Shown here piece after piece: positions 1 to 8,917 of a stretch of DNA of 64,000 nt (positions within the stretch are counted from its first letter, which is position 1; each line of letters starts with the position of its first letter). The translations under genes and the position numbers were made by a program. This DNA is from Comamonas composti DSM 21721 (GTDB lineage Bacteria; Pseudomonadota; Gammaproteobacteria; Burkholderiales; Burkholderiaceae_C). The DNA lies in NCBI RefSeq assembly GCF_000429845.1, contig NZ_AUCQ01000012.1:1-64000 (forward strand), read 5' to 3'. The notes under the pieces were generated by a model, which saw only the letters and a list, made by a program, of their open reading frames with translations, did not search any database and had not been told where the DNA came from.

Positions 1-725
1 AGCTTGCCCACCAGGGTTGCCACGTCCGGCACCTTGACACCGGCGCCGCGCTTGGCGGGCTCGACCACCTTCAGGGTCTTCAGGCGCGCAGCCACATCCA
101 CTCCCAGATCCTCGGGCTTGATGGTCTCCAAAGGCTTTTTCTTGGCCTTCATGATGTTGGGCAGCGTCACATAGCGCGGCTCGTTCAGGCGCAGGTCGGT
201 GGTGATCACCGCAGGCGTGGACAGGGCCAGCGTCTCCAGGCCGCCGTCGACTTCACGCGTCACGTTCACCTTGTCGCCTGCCAGCTCGACCTTGCTCGCA
301 AACGTCGCCTGCGGCAGATCGGCCAGCGCCGCCAGCATCTGGCCAGTCTGGTTGGCATCGTCGTCGATGGCCTGCTTGCCCAGGATCACCAGGCCCGGCT
401 GCTCCTTGTCCACCAGGGCCTTGAGCAGCTTGGCCACGGCCAGCGGCTGCAGCTCGGCATCGGTCTCGACCAGGATGGCGCGATCCGCACCAATGGCCAT
501 GGCCGTGCGCAGCGTCTCCTGGCACTGGGCCACGCCGCAGGACACGGCGATGACTTCGGTGGCCTGGCCTTTTTCCTTGAGACGCACGGCCTCTTCGACG
601 GCGATCTCGTCAAAGGGGTTCATGCTCATCTTGACGTTGGCGATGTCCACACCCGTACCGTCCGACTTCACGCGGACTTTCACGTTGTAGTCCACCACGC
701 GCTTGACGGGAACAAGAATTTTCAT
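1..725 (-). CDS. etfB: Electron transfer flavoprotein beta subunit (3' end cut by window edge)
   Basis: The translation from the ATG at 723-725 begins [20 protein letters not shown] and continues through the EtfB/FixA pattern ([47 protein letters not shown]). About 241 codons are present. The family is near 249 residues, so only a few codons lie beyond the edge. EtfB pairs with EtfA to carry electrons from acyl-CoA dehydrogenases to ETF-quinone oxidoreductase in the cytoplasm. It lies 32 bp downstream of the NMO-family gene at the end of a beta-oxidation operon with two acyl-CoA dehydrogenases, which suits that role. etfA probably follows outside the window. It could also be the housekeeping ETF with its own promoter. 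Confidence 0.95.
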   Translation of the reverse strand, partial: MKILVPVKRVVDYNVKVRVKSDGTGVDIANVKMSMNPFDEIAVEEAVRLKEKGQATEVIAVSCGVAQCQETLRTAMAIGADRAILVETDAELQPLAVAKLLKALVDKEQPGLVILGKQAIDDDANQTGQMLAALADLPQATFASKVELAGDKVNVTREVDGGLETLALSTPAVITTDLRLNEPRYVTLPNIMKAKKKPLETIKPEDLGVDVAARLKTLKVVEPAKRGAGVKVPDVATLVGK

Positions 726-757
726 AGCGAGCTTTCCAGATTGAACGGTTGAAAGGA

Positions 758-1732
758 TTAACGAACCAGACCGGCCAGGCGTTCGAGCACCAGCGCCTCG
801 GCCTCGGCCATGATGGAGGTGATGAGCTCCTGCACCGTGGGCACATCCTGAATCAGGCCCGCGACCATGCCGCAGGACCAGACACCGGCATCCATCTCGC
901 CATCCTGCATGATGCGCGGATAGACCCCGGCCACTTCGGGCGCGATGTCGGCAAAGCTGATCTGCGAGCCCAGCTCGCGCTCCTTTTGCAGCAGGCGCTC
1001 GGTGGCCTGGTTGTTCAGCACGCGCTCGGTATTGCGCAGCGGGCGCATCACCAGACGCGTATCGAGCTCGCTGGCCGCGACGATCGCCTGCTTGACCCTG
1101 TCGTGCACGGGCGCCTCCTGAGTGGCGATGAAGCGCGTGCCCATGTTGATGCCTTCGGCTCCCAGGGCCAGCGCAGCCACGAGGGAGCGGCCATCGGCCA
1201 TGCCGCCCGATGCCACAAAGGGAATCTTCAGCTCCTGGGCCGCGCGCGGCAGCAGGATGAAGTTGGGCACATCGTCCTCGCCGGGGTGGCCGCCGCATTC
1301 AAAGCCATCGACGCTGATCGCATCGCAGCCAATGGCCTCGGCCTTGAGTGCATGGCGCACCGAGGTGCACTTGTGGATGACCTTGATGCCCGCCTCCTTA
1401 AGCGCGGGCAGCCATTGTTGCGGGTTGTTGCCTGCCGTCTCCACGACCTTGACCCCGCCTTCGATGATGGCCTTCACATAGCCCGGGTAGTCGGGCGGAT
1501 TGACCGAGGGCAGAAAGGTCAGGTTCACGCCGAAGGGCTTGTCCGTCATCTCGCGGCAGCGCGCGATCTCCCTGGCCAGCAGCTCGGGCGTGCGCTGGGT
1601 CAGGCCCGTGATGATGCCCAGGCCGCCGGCGTTGGAGACGGCCGCCGCGAGCTCGGCCAGGCCCACATGGTGCATGCCGCCCTGGATGATCGGATGCTCT
1701 ATGCCGAAAAGTTCGGTGATACGTGTCTTCAT
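758..1732 (-). CDS. Nitronate monooxygenase / 2-nitropropane dioxygenase family flavoprotein
   Basis: 324 residues starting [20 protein letters not shown], the usual opening of FMN-dependent NMO/NPD TIM barrels. The signature GFECGGHPG carries the family's active-site His, and GINMGTRF forms part of the FMN phosphate site. Relatives oxidise nitronates, but many members are enoyl-CoA reductase-like or of unknown activity, and nothing in the locus suggests a nitro substrate. The ATG at 1730-1732 was chosen over an upstream in-frame start because the family homology begins there. The gene starts 7 bp after the Bug gene stop and belongs to the same operon. An oxidoreductase acting on an unusual acyl-CoA is a reasonable alternative. 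Confidence 0.85.
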   Translation of the reverse strand: MKTRITELFGIEHPIIQGGMHHVGLAELAAAVSNAGGLGIITGLTQRTPELLAREIARCREMTDKPFGVNLTFLPSVNPPDYPGYVKAIIEGGVKVVETAGNNPQQWLPALKEAGIKVIHKCTSVRHALKAEAIGCDAISVDGFECGGHPGEDDVPNFILLPRAAQELKIPFVASGGMADGRSLVAALALGAEGINMGTRFIATQEAPVHDRVKQAIVAASELDTRLVMRPLRNTERVLNNQATERLLQKERELGSQISFADIAPEVAGVYPRIMQDGEMDAGVWSCGMVAGLIQDVPTVQELITSIMAEAEALVLERLAGLVR

Positions 1733-1739
1733 GCTCTGC

Positions 1740-2750
1740 TCACTCCGATGCAATGCCCTTGTCGCGGATGATCTGACCCCACTTGCGGTAGTCGTCGGCA
1801 ATCAGCTCGCCCATCTTCGCCGGCGGCAGATAGCGCGCATAGGCGCCCACGCCCATGATCTTGTCCTGGGTCTGCTTTTCGGCAAGGATCTGGCCCACTT
1901 CGCTGGCCAGACGGTCGACGATGGCCTGGGGTGTTCCCGCAGGTGCCACCAGTCCGCCCCAGGCCACGGCCTCGTAGCCCTTGAAGCCTTGCTCCGCAGC
2001 GGTCTTGACGTCGGGAAGAATGCTCACGCGCTGGGGCGATCCCACGGCGATGGCACGCAGCTTGCCCGACTGGATGTGCGGCAGGGCTGCAATCAGGTCC
2101 GCGAACATCACGGGAACCTGGCCGCCAATGGTGTCGGTGATCGCAGGCGCGCTGCCCTTGTAGGGCACGTGCATCATGTCGAAGTCGCCCATCTGCTTGA
2201 GCAGCTCCATGCTCAGGTGGCCGAAGCTGCCCGTGCCTGCGCTGGTGTAGTTGACCAGGCCCTTGCGCTCCTTGGCATAGGCGACCAGCTTTTGCAGATC
2301 GGTCACCTGGGGCATCAGGGTCGGGTTCACGACCACCACGATGGGCAGGTCATAGACCAGGGCAATGGGCGCGAAGTCGCGCGTCACGTCATAGCCGGCC
2401 TTTCTGAACAGATGCGGGGCCAGCAGGGTCGGCGTGGCCAGCATCATCAGCGTATAGCCGTCGGCCGGACCCTTGGCCACCTGGGCTGCGGCAATCGAGC
2501 CGGAGGCGCCGGGACGGTTGTCCACGACCACCATCTGCTTGAGGCGCTCGCCCAGCCTCTGGGCCACGATGCGCGAGCTCGTATCGGTAGGGCCGCCTGC
2601 GGGGAAGGGCACGACCAGACGCACCATCTTGTCGGGCCAGCCATTTTGCTGCGCGAAAGCACTGCCAGCCAGGCCGGCCATCAAGGGGGCGGCAGCAAGG
2701 GCCAGAGCCTGGCGCCGAGTGGGGGCAAAAAAGGGATTGCGCTTTTGCAT
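1740..2750 (-). CDS. Bug/TctC-family periplasmic solute-binding receptor
   Basis: 336 residues. The N-terminus has a twin-arginine-like signal (TRRQALALAA, then AFAQ cleavage region). The mature start WPDKMVRLVVPFPAGGPTDTSSR is the classic Bug opening loop that binds a carboxylate. Later VDNRPGASGSIAAAQVAK and DGYTLMMLATPTLL are also typical. Start chosen at the ATG with AGGAG 8 nt upstream. No TctA/TctB permease genes accompany it, as is common for Bug receptors in this family. Position inside a dicarboxylate-type beta-oxidation operon suggests it senses or binds the operon's carboxylate substrate, but the ligand cannot be read from sequence. It shares little beyond family motifs with the Bug gene just upstream. 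Confidence 0.93.
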   Translation of the reverse strand: MQKRNPFFAPTRRQALALAAAPLMAGLAGSAFAQQNGWPDKMVRLVVPFPAGGPTDTSSRIVAQRLGERLKQMVVVDNRPGASGSIAAAQVAKGPADGYTLMMLATPTLLAPHLFRKAGYDVTRDFAPIALVYDLPIVVVVNPTLMPQVTDLQKLVAYAKERKGLVNYTSAGTGSFGHLSMELLKQMGDFDMMHVPYKGSAPAITDTIGGQVPVMFADLIAALPHIQSGKLRAIAVGSPQRVSILPDVKTAAEQGFKGYEAVAWGGLVAPAGTPQAIVDRLASEVGQILAEKQTQDKIMGVGAYARYLPPAKMGELIADDYRKWGQIIRDKGIASE

Positions 2751-2928
2751 GGTGGTGTCTCCTGTCAATCAAGTGCGCTTAAAAATCCGGCCCCAAGGGT
2801 TTCGGGTACCGGCATCCGATCGGATGGCGAACCGCAGATCCATGCCGCGCGCCACCCACATCACATTCAAGACCGCATGCCCCTGCGATCAGGGGCTGCG
2901 GCAAAACAGCTCCGTGCAGAGCCGTCCA

Positions 2929-3933
2929 TCAATCCAGGCGTGCGCCGGCTTCCTCGACCAGGGCCTTCCAGACCGGCATGTCGCGCTTGTAGTTCTCCGC
3001 GAAGGCCTGGGGGCTGTTCATCATGGGCATGAAGCCCGCGCCCTTGGTGCGCTCCTGCATCTTGGGGTCCTTGACGATCTCGCTCAGGTGAGCGTAGAGC
3101 TGATCGAGGATCTCCTGGGGCAGGCCTGCGGGTGCGGCCATGCCCACCCAGCCGTAGATCGAGTAGGCATCGTCCTTCACGCCCTGCTCGAAGATGGTCG
3201 CCACCTTGGGCAGGATTTCCATGCGCTCCTTGCCGGTCACGCCAATCGCCTTGAGGCGGCCCGATTCGATGAAGGGCTTGGTGTTCTGGGCACTCGAAAA
3301 GCAGATCTGCAACTGGCCGCCGATCAGCTCCTGGATCATGGGCGCCTCGCCCTTGTAGGCCACATGGGTCATGTCGGCGTCCATGGTCTTGCTCATGTAG
3401 GCGCCAGCCAGGTGGGCATAGGAGCCCACACCCCAGGACCCATAGGAGAGCTTGCCCTTGTTGGCCTTCACATAGGCCAGCAGCTCCTTCATGTTGTTCG
3501 CGGGCACCGAGGGGTGGACCACCAGGGTCACGGGCGCCGCCGCGATCTGGGTGATCATCGCAAAGTCCTTTTGCGGGTTGTAGGGCAGCTTGGTGTAGAG
3601 GAACTGGTTGATGAGCATCGAGGTGCTCAGCGAGATCAGCAGGGTGTGGCCGTCAGGCTGGGCCTTGGCCACGGCATCCGTGCCCAGAATGCCGGCCGCG
3701 CCGCCACGGTTGTCGATCACGACGGGCTGGCCCAGGCGCTTGGCCAGGGCCTCGCCCACGGTGCGCGCAATGATGTCGGTTGCGCCCCCGGCGTTGAAAG
3801 GCACGACCACGCGTATGGCCTTGGTCGGCCAGGCCGGCTTGCCCTGGGCCAGGGCACTGGTGCCCAGCAGGCTGGCGCCGCCGCAGGCGGCCATGGCTTG
3901 CAGAATATTGCGTCGTTTGAGTTCGGTCTTCAT
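2929..3933 (-). CDS. Bug/TctC-family periplasmic solute-binding receptor
   Basis: 334 residues beginning MKTELKRRNILQAMAACGG, with a twin-arginine-like signal and cleavage near SALAQG. The mature protein starts WPTKAIRVVVPFNAGGATDI and carries VIDNRGGAAGILGTDAVAK and DGHTLLISLSTSML, the standard Bug ligand-binding loops. A good Shine-Dalgarno (AAGGAGA) precedes the ATG. It is the first of two successive Bug genes in the operon, so the pair may cover two related carboxylates or one may serve signalling. The 178 bp separating them hold no gene. Ligand unknown. Confidence 0.93.
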   Translation of the reverse strand: MKTELKRRNILQAMAACGGASLLGTSALAQGKPAWPTKAIRVVVPFNAGGATDIIARTVGEALAKRLGQPVVIDNRGGAAGILGTDAVAKAQPDGHTLLISLSTSMLINQFLYTKLPYNPQKDFAMITQIAAAPVTLVVHPSVPANNMKELLAYVKANKGKLSYGSWGVGSYAHLAGAYMSKTMDADMTHVAYKGEAPMIQELIGGQLQICFSSAQNTKPFIESGRLKAIGVTGKERMEILPKVATIFEQGVKDDAYSIYGWVGMAAPAGLPQEILDQLYAHLSEIVKDPKMQERTKGAGFMPMMNSPQAFAENYKRDMPVWKALVEEAGARLD

Positions 3934-4030
3934 GAGCTTGTCTCCTTATGGGTTGCGGTGAATGTGCAGGCCGGCGGCCTGCACGAAGCGCCGCCTTTTG
4001 GGCCGCGCTCCTGGGGTATGCAAGGCCGTC

Positions 4031-5281
4031 TCAGTCCTGGCCGGCTTCGTCGGGCAGGGTGAGCACGCCCCTGTCGCGCAGTTGCTGCAATTGCCCGTCG
4101 TCCAGGGCCAGCAGCTTTTGCAGCACGTCGCGCGTGCCCTCGCCCAGCGTGGGCGGCGCGTTGCGGATCGGCAGGCGCTGTCCATCGAGGCGGTAGGGCG
4201 GCGCAAACACCGGCGTGGTTCCGACCACGGGGTGGGGCATGTGCTGCACCAGTCCGCTGCGCCGCGTGCGCTCGCTGGTCAGGGCCTCGTGCAGGCCGGA
4301 GACCTTGCCGCAGGGAATGCCCGCAGCCGTGAGGCGCTCCAGCAGCAGCTCGCGCGAGAAGGTCGCGACCAGCTGCTTGAGCATCGGGGCCAGGACCAGG
4401 CGGTTCTTTGCACGGTTCACGTTCGTGGCAAAGCGCTGGTCCTCGACGATGTCGGGGCGCTCTATGACCTGGCGGCAGAACTTCTCGAACTGGGCATTGT
4501 TGCCCACGGCGATGATCAGCGGCCCGTCGGCAGCCTCATACATGCCATAGGGAACGATCGAGGGGTGGGCATTGCCATAGCGCTCGGGGTCCTGACCGAT
4601 CTGCAGCGCATCGAGCCCGTAATAGCCGGTGATCATGATGCCGCTGTCGTACAACGCCATCTCTATGAGCCGCCCACGGCCCGTGCGCTCGCGGCGAAAC
4701 AGTGCGGCGAGCACGGCCTGGGCCGCCGACATGCCGGTCATCAGATCGACGACGGCCACGCCGAACTTGAGCGGCGGTGTGCCGGCCTCGCCATTGAGGG
4801 CCATGAGCCCGGCCTCGCCCTGGATCACCAGGTCGTAGCCGGGACGCGTGGCCTCGGGGCCGCTGCTGTCATAGCCGGCCACGGCGCAGTAGATCAGGTC
4901 GGGCTTGATGGCCTTGAGCTGCTCATAGCCCAGGCCCAGCTTCTCGGCCCCGCCGGTCTTGAAGTTGTGAATCACCACATCGAACTGCGGCAGCAGCTCA
5001 TGGATCAGCCCCAGCCCCTCGGGCTTTTGCAGGTCGATGGTGATGGACCGCTTGTTGCGGTTCATGCTGTTGTAGTACGAGGTCTCGGTCTTGCCTATGC
5101 GCAACCCCCAGTCACGTGTGTCGTCCCCTCTTCCCGGGTGCTCGACCTTGATGACCTCGGCGCCGAAGTCGGCCAGCACCTGGCCGCACAGCGGCCCCGC
5201 AAACACGCGCGACAGATCGAGCACGCGCACGCCCTCCAGGGGAAAGTCCATCTCTTCGGCCTGCGCCTTCTTCTCCGTCAT
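4031..5281 (-). CDS. CaiB/BaiF (class III) CoA transferase
   Basis: 416 residues with the family N-terminus (LEGVRVLDLSRVFAGPLCGQ, LADFGAEVIKVEHPGRGDDTR) and the motif FGVAVVDLMTGMSAAQAV, whose Asp is the residue that forms the acyl-aspartyl intermediate in formyl-CoA transferase. The ATG at 5279-5281 has AAGGAG at a proper distance. Such enzymes move CoA between carboxylic acids, for example from succinyl-CoA to a dicarboxylate. In this operon no acyl-CoA ligase is present, so this is the probable activating enzyme, in the place that the ligase PimA takes in pim operons. The specific acid is not determinable. Confidence 0.9.
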   Translation of the reverse strand: MTEKKAQAEEMDFPLEGVRVLDLSRVFAGPLCGQVLADFGAEVIKVEHPGRGDDTRDWGLRIGKTETSYYNSMNRNKRSITIDLQKPEGLGLIHELLPQFDVVIHNFKTGGAEKLGLGYEQLKAIKPDLIYCAVAGYDSSGPEATRPGYDLVIQGEAGLMALNGEAGTPPLKFGVAVVDLMTGMSAAQAVLAALFRRERTGRGRLIEMALYDSGIMITGYYGLDALQIGQDPERYGNAHPSIVPYGMYEAADGPLIIAVGNNAQFEKFCRQVIERPDIVEDQRFATNVNRAKNRLVLAPMLKQLVATFSRELLLERLTAAGIPCGKVSGLHEALTSERTRRSGLVQHMPHPVVGTTPVFAPPYRLDGQRLPIRNAPPTLGEGTRDVLQKLLALDDGQLQQLRDRGVLTLPDEAGQD

Positions 5282-5364
5282 TGATCCATCTCCTTGGAAT
5301 TTCTTGATCGCCACCTGCACCGCCGCGCCCCTCCCGCAAAGAGAGGGAGCGCGGGCTCTTCACC

Positions 5365-6156
5365 TCATGCGCGCAGCTTGGAAAAATCCGCCTGGCGCTT
5401 TTCGAGAAAGGCGCCAATGCCTTCGCGCGACTCCTCGGTTTCCTGAGAGATCACCATGTACTGCGCCTCCAGCTCCAGCTGCTCTTCGAGCGTGTTGCGC
5501 GGAGCCTCGCGGCACAGGTTCTTGATGCGGGCCATGGCCTGCTCGGGCCCGCTGGCGATGTGCTCGGCCAGGCGCAGCGCCTCGGCCAGGGCCGCACCGG
5601 CTTCGGTCAGGCGGTTCACCGGGCCCAACTGGGCCAGGCGCTCGCCGCTGATGCGCTCGCCCGTGAGGCACAGCTCGGTCAGCACCTGGCGCGAGACAAA
5701 CTCGGCCAGAAAGGCCGTGGCACCGCCATCGGGCGTGAGGCCGACCTTCACATAGGCCACGGAGAACACCGCATTCTTCGCGGCCACCAGCATGTCGCAG
5801 GCCAGGGCCAGGGACAGGCCCGCGCCTGCAGCTGCGCCTTCGACGGCTGCGATCACGGGCTTGGGGCAGTCACGCACGGCGCGGATCAGCTCATGCAGGC
5901 CTTCGAGTTTTTCGCGGCGCTCCTGCCGCGGCAGCTCGCGCCGCTTGGCCAGCTGACGCAGATCGCCGCCCGCACAAAAATGCCCGCCCTCGCCCGTGAG
6001 CACCACGGCGCCCACGCCCGGGTCCGCAGCAGCCTGCTTCAGGCCTGCGATCACCCCCTGGTAGAACTCGGGTGAGAGCGCATTGCGCGCCGCCACGTTG
6101 TTGTTGGACAACACCAGCACCGCGCCCTCGCGGCGCACCAGCAATGCTTGACTCAT
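5365..6156 (-). CDS. Enoyl-CoA hydratase/isomerase family protein, PaaG-like active site
   Basis: 263 residues of crotonase fold: VVLTGEGGHFCAGGDLRQLA (oxyanion-hole strand), then EGAAAGAGLSLALACDMLVA. The two glutamates of canonical hydratases are absent: the first position reads GAGLSLA (Ser) and the second reads VAYVKVGL (Tyr). Instead KVGLTPDGG carries an Asp at the place of the catalytic Asp in PaaG-type isomerases (1,2-epoxyphenylacetyl-CoA or 2,3-dehydroadipyl-CoA isomerase). I therefore infer an isomerase rather than a plain hydratase. That fits since the FadJ-like protein of the same operon already supplies hydration. GAGGAAAGAGAA precedes the ATG. Confidence 0.88.
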   Translation of the reverse strand: MSQALLVRREGAVLVLSNNNVAARNALSPEFYQGVIAGLKQAAADPGVGAVVLTGEGGHFCAGGDLRQLAKRRELPRQERREKLEGLHELIRAVRDCPKPVIAAVEGAAAGAGLSLALACDMLVAAKNAVFSVAYVKVGLTPDGGATAFLAEFVSRQVLTELCLTGERISGERLAQLGPVNRLTEAGAALAEALRLAEHIASGPEQAMARIKNLCREAPRNTLEEQLELEAQYMVISQETEESREGIGAFLEKRQADFSKLRA

Positions 6157-6329
6157 TTCTCTTTCCTCGATTCCATGCGCCAGGAAATGGCTTCCAAGAA
6201 AGCCCTGGCTTCACACCCCGACCGCCCCTACCGGCGCGGCCGGCAAAGCTGGTGCGGCTCCTGGCTGGTGACAGCCGGCAGGAGCCGCTCCCCCGCCCTC
6301 CCGCAAGAAGGCAGGGGCTGCGCAGCGCC

Positions 6330-7457
6330 TCAGAGCGAGCCGATGTAGCGGCTCAGGTGATGGTCCTCATCCCCGAACTGGTGATCGATCATCACCAGAC
6401 GCTTGGCGTAATGCGCCAGCGGCAGCTCCCAGGTCATGCCGATGCCGCCGTGCATCTGAATGCTTTCCTCGGCCACCAGCGTGCCTATGCGCCCAATGCT
6501 GTACTTGGCGGCCGACAAGGCCTTGGCACGCGCCACGCGGTCTTCGCCGTCGATGGCGGCAGCCGCATTGATCACGGCCGAGCGCGCCTGCTCGACTTCG
6601 AGCAGCAACTGGGCCATGCGGTGCTGCAGGGCCTGGAAGCTGCCGATGGGCACGCCGAACTGCTTGCGCGTGCGCAGGTATTCGAGCGTCTGGTCCTTGG
6701 CCACGTCCATGGCGCCCACGGCCTCGGCGCTCAATGCCAGCAGCGCATAGCCGGCAATGCGTTCGAGCAGCGCCAAGCCCTGGTCCTGCTGGCCCAGCAG
6801 GGCATCGGCACCGACCTCGACCTGGTCGAACACCAGCTCGGCCGCGCGACCGCCTTCGAGGCGGTTGTAGCCGCGCTTTTGCAGGCCCTTGGCATCGCCG
6901 GGCACGAGAAACAGGCTGATGCCCTGCTCGTCGAACTGCGCGCCCGCGCTGCGCGCCGAGACCAGCAGCAGCTCGGCCTTTTCGCCGAATGCGACCACGC
7001 CCTTGGCGCCGTTCAGCACCCAGCCCTGGCCCTGCTTGACCGCCGTGGTCGAGACCTTGTTGAGCTCGTAATGGCTGCCCGGCTCGTCATGCGCGAGCGC
7101 AGCGACCAGGCTGCCGTCCATGAGGGCCTGCAGCTTTTGCTTTTGCGCATCGCTGCCTGCCGCCACCAGGGCCTGGCCCACGACCAGGGCGCCCAGCAGG
7201 GGCTCGGCCACGAGGCCACGGCCCAGGCATTCGAAGATCACGCTGATGTCAAAGCCCGTGCCGCCAAAGCCGCCCACCTCTTCGGGGAACAGCGCGCCGA
7301 TGGCGCCGATCTCGGCGAACTGGCTGTAGAGCAGCGGGCTGTGGCCTTCGCTGCCATAGGCGATCTGGTTGCGTGCCTCGATCGCGTACTGCTCGGAGAC
7401 AAAGCGGTTCAGGCTGTCCGCCAGCATGCGGCGGTCTTCTGTGTGCTCAAAGTTCAT
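6330..7457 (-). CDS. Acyl-CoA dehydrogenase, small subunit type (PimD-like)
   Basis: 375 residues starting MNFEHTEDRRMLADSLNRFV. Contains GFGGTGFDISVIFECLGRGL, AHDEPGSHYEL, VVAFGEKAELLLVSARSAG and the C-terminal QMHGGIGMTWELPLAHYAKR. Together with the neighbouring larger dehydrogenase it matches the pair annotated as pimeloyl-CoA dehydrogenase small and large subunits in pim operons. Such pairs oxidise dicarboxyl- or other unusual acyl-CoAs to enoyl-CoAs with FAD, passing electrons to ETF, whose beta subunit is encoded at the operon's end. The stop codon lies inside a degenerate copy (about 6265-6332) of the post-stop repeat seen elsewhere in this window. Confidence 0.9.
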   Translation of the reverse strand: MNFEHTEDRRMLADSLNRFVSEQYAIEARNQIAYGSEGHSPLLYSQFAEIGAIGALFPEEVGGFGGTGFDISVIFECLGRGLVAEPLLGALVVGQALVAAGSDAQKQKLQALMDGSLVAALAHDEPGSHYELNKVSTTAVKQGQGWVLNGAKGVVAFGEKAELLLVSARSAGAQFDEQGISLFLVPGDAKGLQKRGYNRLEGGRAAELVFDQVEVGADALLGQQDQGLALLERIAGYALLALSAEAVGAMDVAKDQTLEYLRTRKQFGVPIGSFQALQHRMAQLLLEVEQARSAVINAAAAIDGEDRVARAKALSAAKYSIGRIGTLVAEESIQMHGGIGMTWELPLAHYAKRLVMIDHQFGDEDHHLSRYIGSL

Positions 7458-7524
7458 AAAAATTCTTTCTTCCCAGTCCAGCGCATCGCTGTCGTATGTC
7501 ACCGCCCGGCTCGCCAGGGACGCC

Positions 7525-7594
7525 GGGCAAGGGCCGCCGCGCAGCAAAGGCGTCGTCCCCCGGGGGGGAAGGCGCCAGGAGCGGCCCAGGGGGG
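7525..7594 (-). repeat. Post-stop C-rich/G-rich repeat, copy 1
   Basis: Lies just after the stop of the large dehydrogenase gene. On the transcribed strand it reads TCCCCCCTGGGCC...CGCCTTCCCCC, then GGGGGACGACGCC and a GC-rich tail ending CCCTTGCCC. The same order is found after six other genes here, always in this orientation relative to the gene. Confidence 0.75.
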
Positions 7595-7595
7595 A

Positions 7596-8792
7596 TCACA
7601 GACCCAGAATCATCTTGGAGATGATGTTTTTCTGGATTTCGTTGGAGCCGCCAAAGATGGACAGCTTGCGGTAGTTGAAATACTGGGCTGCAGCCGTGGC
7701 CGCGGCCTCGTCGCCTATGGGGCTCTGGTCGTAGCCGGCCTGCATGGCCTCTTCGATGAAGGGCGCGGCATACGGGCCCATGGCACGGCGCAGCAGGGAC
7801 AGCAGCTCCTGGCGGATTTCCGTGCCCTTGATCTTGAGCATGGAGCTTTCCGCACCCGGCACACCACCGCCGGCCACGGCGGCGATCACGCGCAGATTGG
7901 TGGTCTTCATGTTCTCGAGGTCGATCTCGACCTTGGCCAGGCGCGCGGCGAACAAGGGATCTTTGGAGAGCGGCTTGCCGTTGCACTGCACGCGATCCGC
8001 GACGAGCTTGAGCTTTTCCAGGCCGGCCACCGAGAAGCCCACGCCCGCGATATTCGTGCGCTCGTAGGTCAGCAGGTACTTGGCATAGGTCCAGCCCTTG
8101 TTTTCCTCGCCCACGAGGTTGGCGACCGGCACCTTGACGTCGGTGAAGAAGACTTCGTTGACCTCGTGCTCGCCGTCCAGCGTGATGATGGGACGCACTT
8201 CCACGCCCGGGGTGTTCATGTCCACCAGCAAAAAGCTGATGCCCTGCTGGGCCTTGACCTCGCGGTTGGTGCGCACCAGGCAGAAGATCATGTTGGCGTG
8301 CTGGCCCAGCGTGGTCCAGGTCTTCTGGCCGTTGACGATGTAGTGCTCGCCATCGCGCACGGCCGTGGTCTTGACCGAGGCCAGGTCCGAGCCCGAGCCC
8401 GGCTCCGAATAGCCCTGGCACCACCAGTCGGCGCCGTTCAGAATGCGCGGCAGCCAGTAGCTCTTTTGCTCTTCGCTGCCGTACTTGATGAGCACCGGGC
8501 CCAGCATGGACAGGCCGAAGGGCACGATGCGCGGCGTGCCCGCGAGCGCGCACTCATGCTCGAAGATGAATTTCTGCACCGCGCCCCAGCCCGGGCCACC
8601 GTACTGCTCGGGCCAGTGGTTGGCCAGCCAGCCGCGCTGGTTGAGGATTGCGTGCCACTGCTCCATGTCCTGCTTGGAAAGCTGCAGGCCGTTCCTGACC
8701 TTGTGCGCCATCTGCTCGGGCAGTTCGGCCTTCAAAAAGGAGCGCACCTCATCGCGAAACGCGAGCTCCTCGGGGGTAAATTGCAAATCCAT
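7596..8792 (-). CDS. Acyl-CoA dehydrogenase, large subunit type (PimC-like)
   Basis: 398 residues starting MDLQFTPEELAFRDEVRSFL. Landmarks are HWPEQYGGPGWGAVQKFIFE, CQGYSEPGSGSDLASVKTTA (flavin/substrate strand), VNGQKTWTTLGQHA and the C-terminal SIFGGSNEIQKNIISKMIL. The ATG at 8790-8792 is preceded by GAGGAAACAGCG. An ATG six codons upstream is possible but has no better ribosome site. With the smaller dehydrogenase it forms the pair typical of pimeloyl-CoA (dicarboxyl-CoA) oxidation. The reaction is alpha,beta-desaturation of an acyl-CoA using FAD. Confidence 0.92.
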   Translation of the reverse strand: MDLQFTPEELAFRDEVRSFLKAELPEQMAHKVRNGLQLSKQDMEQWHAILNQRGWLANHWPEQYGGPGWGAVQKFIFEHECALAGTPRIVPFGLSMLGPVLIKYGSEEQKSYWLPRILNGADWWCQGYSEPGSGSDLASVKTTAVRDGEHYIVNGQKTWTTLGQHANMIFCLVRTNREVKAQQGISFLLVDMNTPGVEVRPIITLDGEHEVNEVFFTDVKVPVANLVGEENKGWTYAKYLLTYERTNIAGVGFSVAGLEKLKLVADRVQCNGKPLSKDPLFAARLAKVEIDLENMKTTNLRVIAAVAGGGVPGAESSMLKIKGTEIRQELLSLLRRAMGPYAAPFIEEAMQAGYDQSPIGDEAAATAAAQYFNYRKLSIFGGSNEIQKNIISKMILGL

Positions 8793-8848
8793 CGCTGTTT
8801 CCTCAGTCATCCATGATGGCGCCATGCGCCTTTCCAATCCCTGGCCCC

Positions 8849-8915
8849 GGGGGCATCCTGCGGCGAGGCGGCCGCCCCCTTTTTCAGGGCGGTGGCTGCG
8901 CAGCAGCTCAGGGCA
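8849..8915 (-). repeat. Post-stop C-rich/G-rich repeat, copy 2
   Basis: Begins three bases after the thiolase stop codon and reads on the minus strand CCCTGAGCTGCTGCGCAGCC, then a shortened, diverged remainder. GCTGCTGCGCAGC can fold on itself. It lies between thiolase and the large dehydrogenase gene, inside the operon. Confidence 0.6.
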
Positions 8916-8917
8916 TG

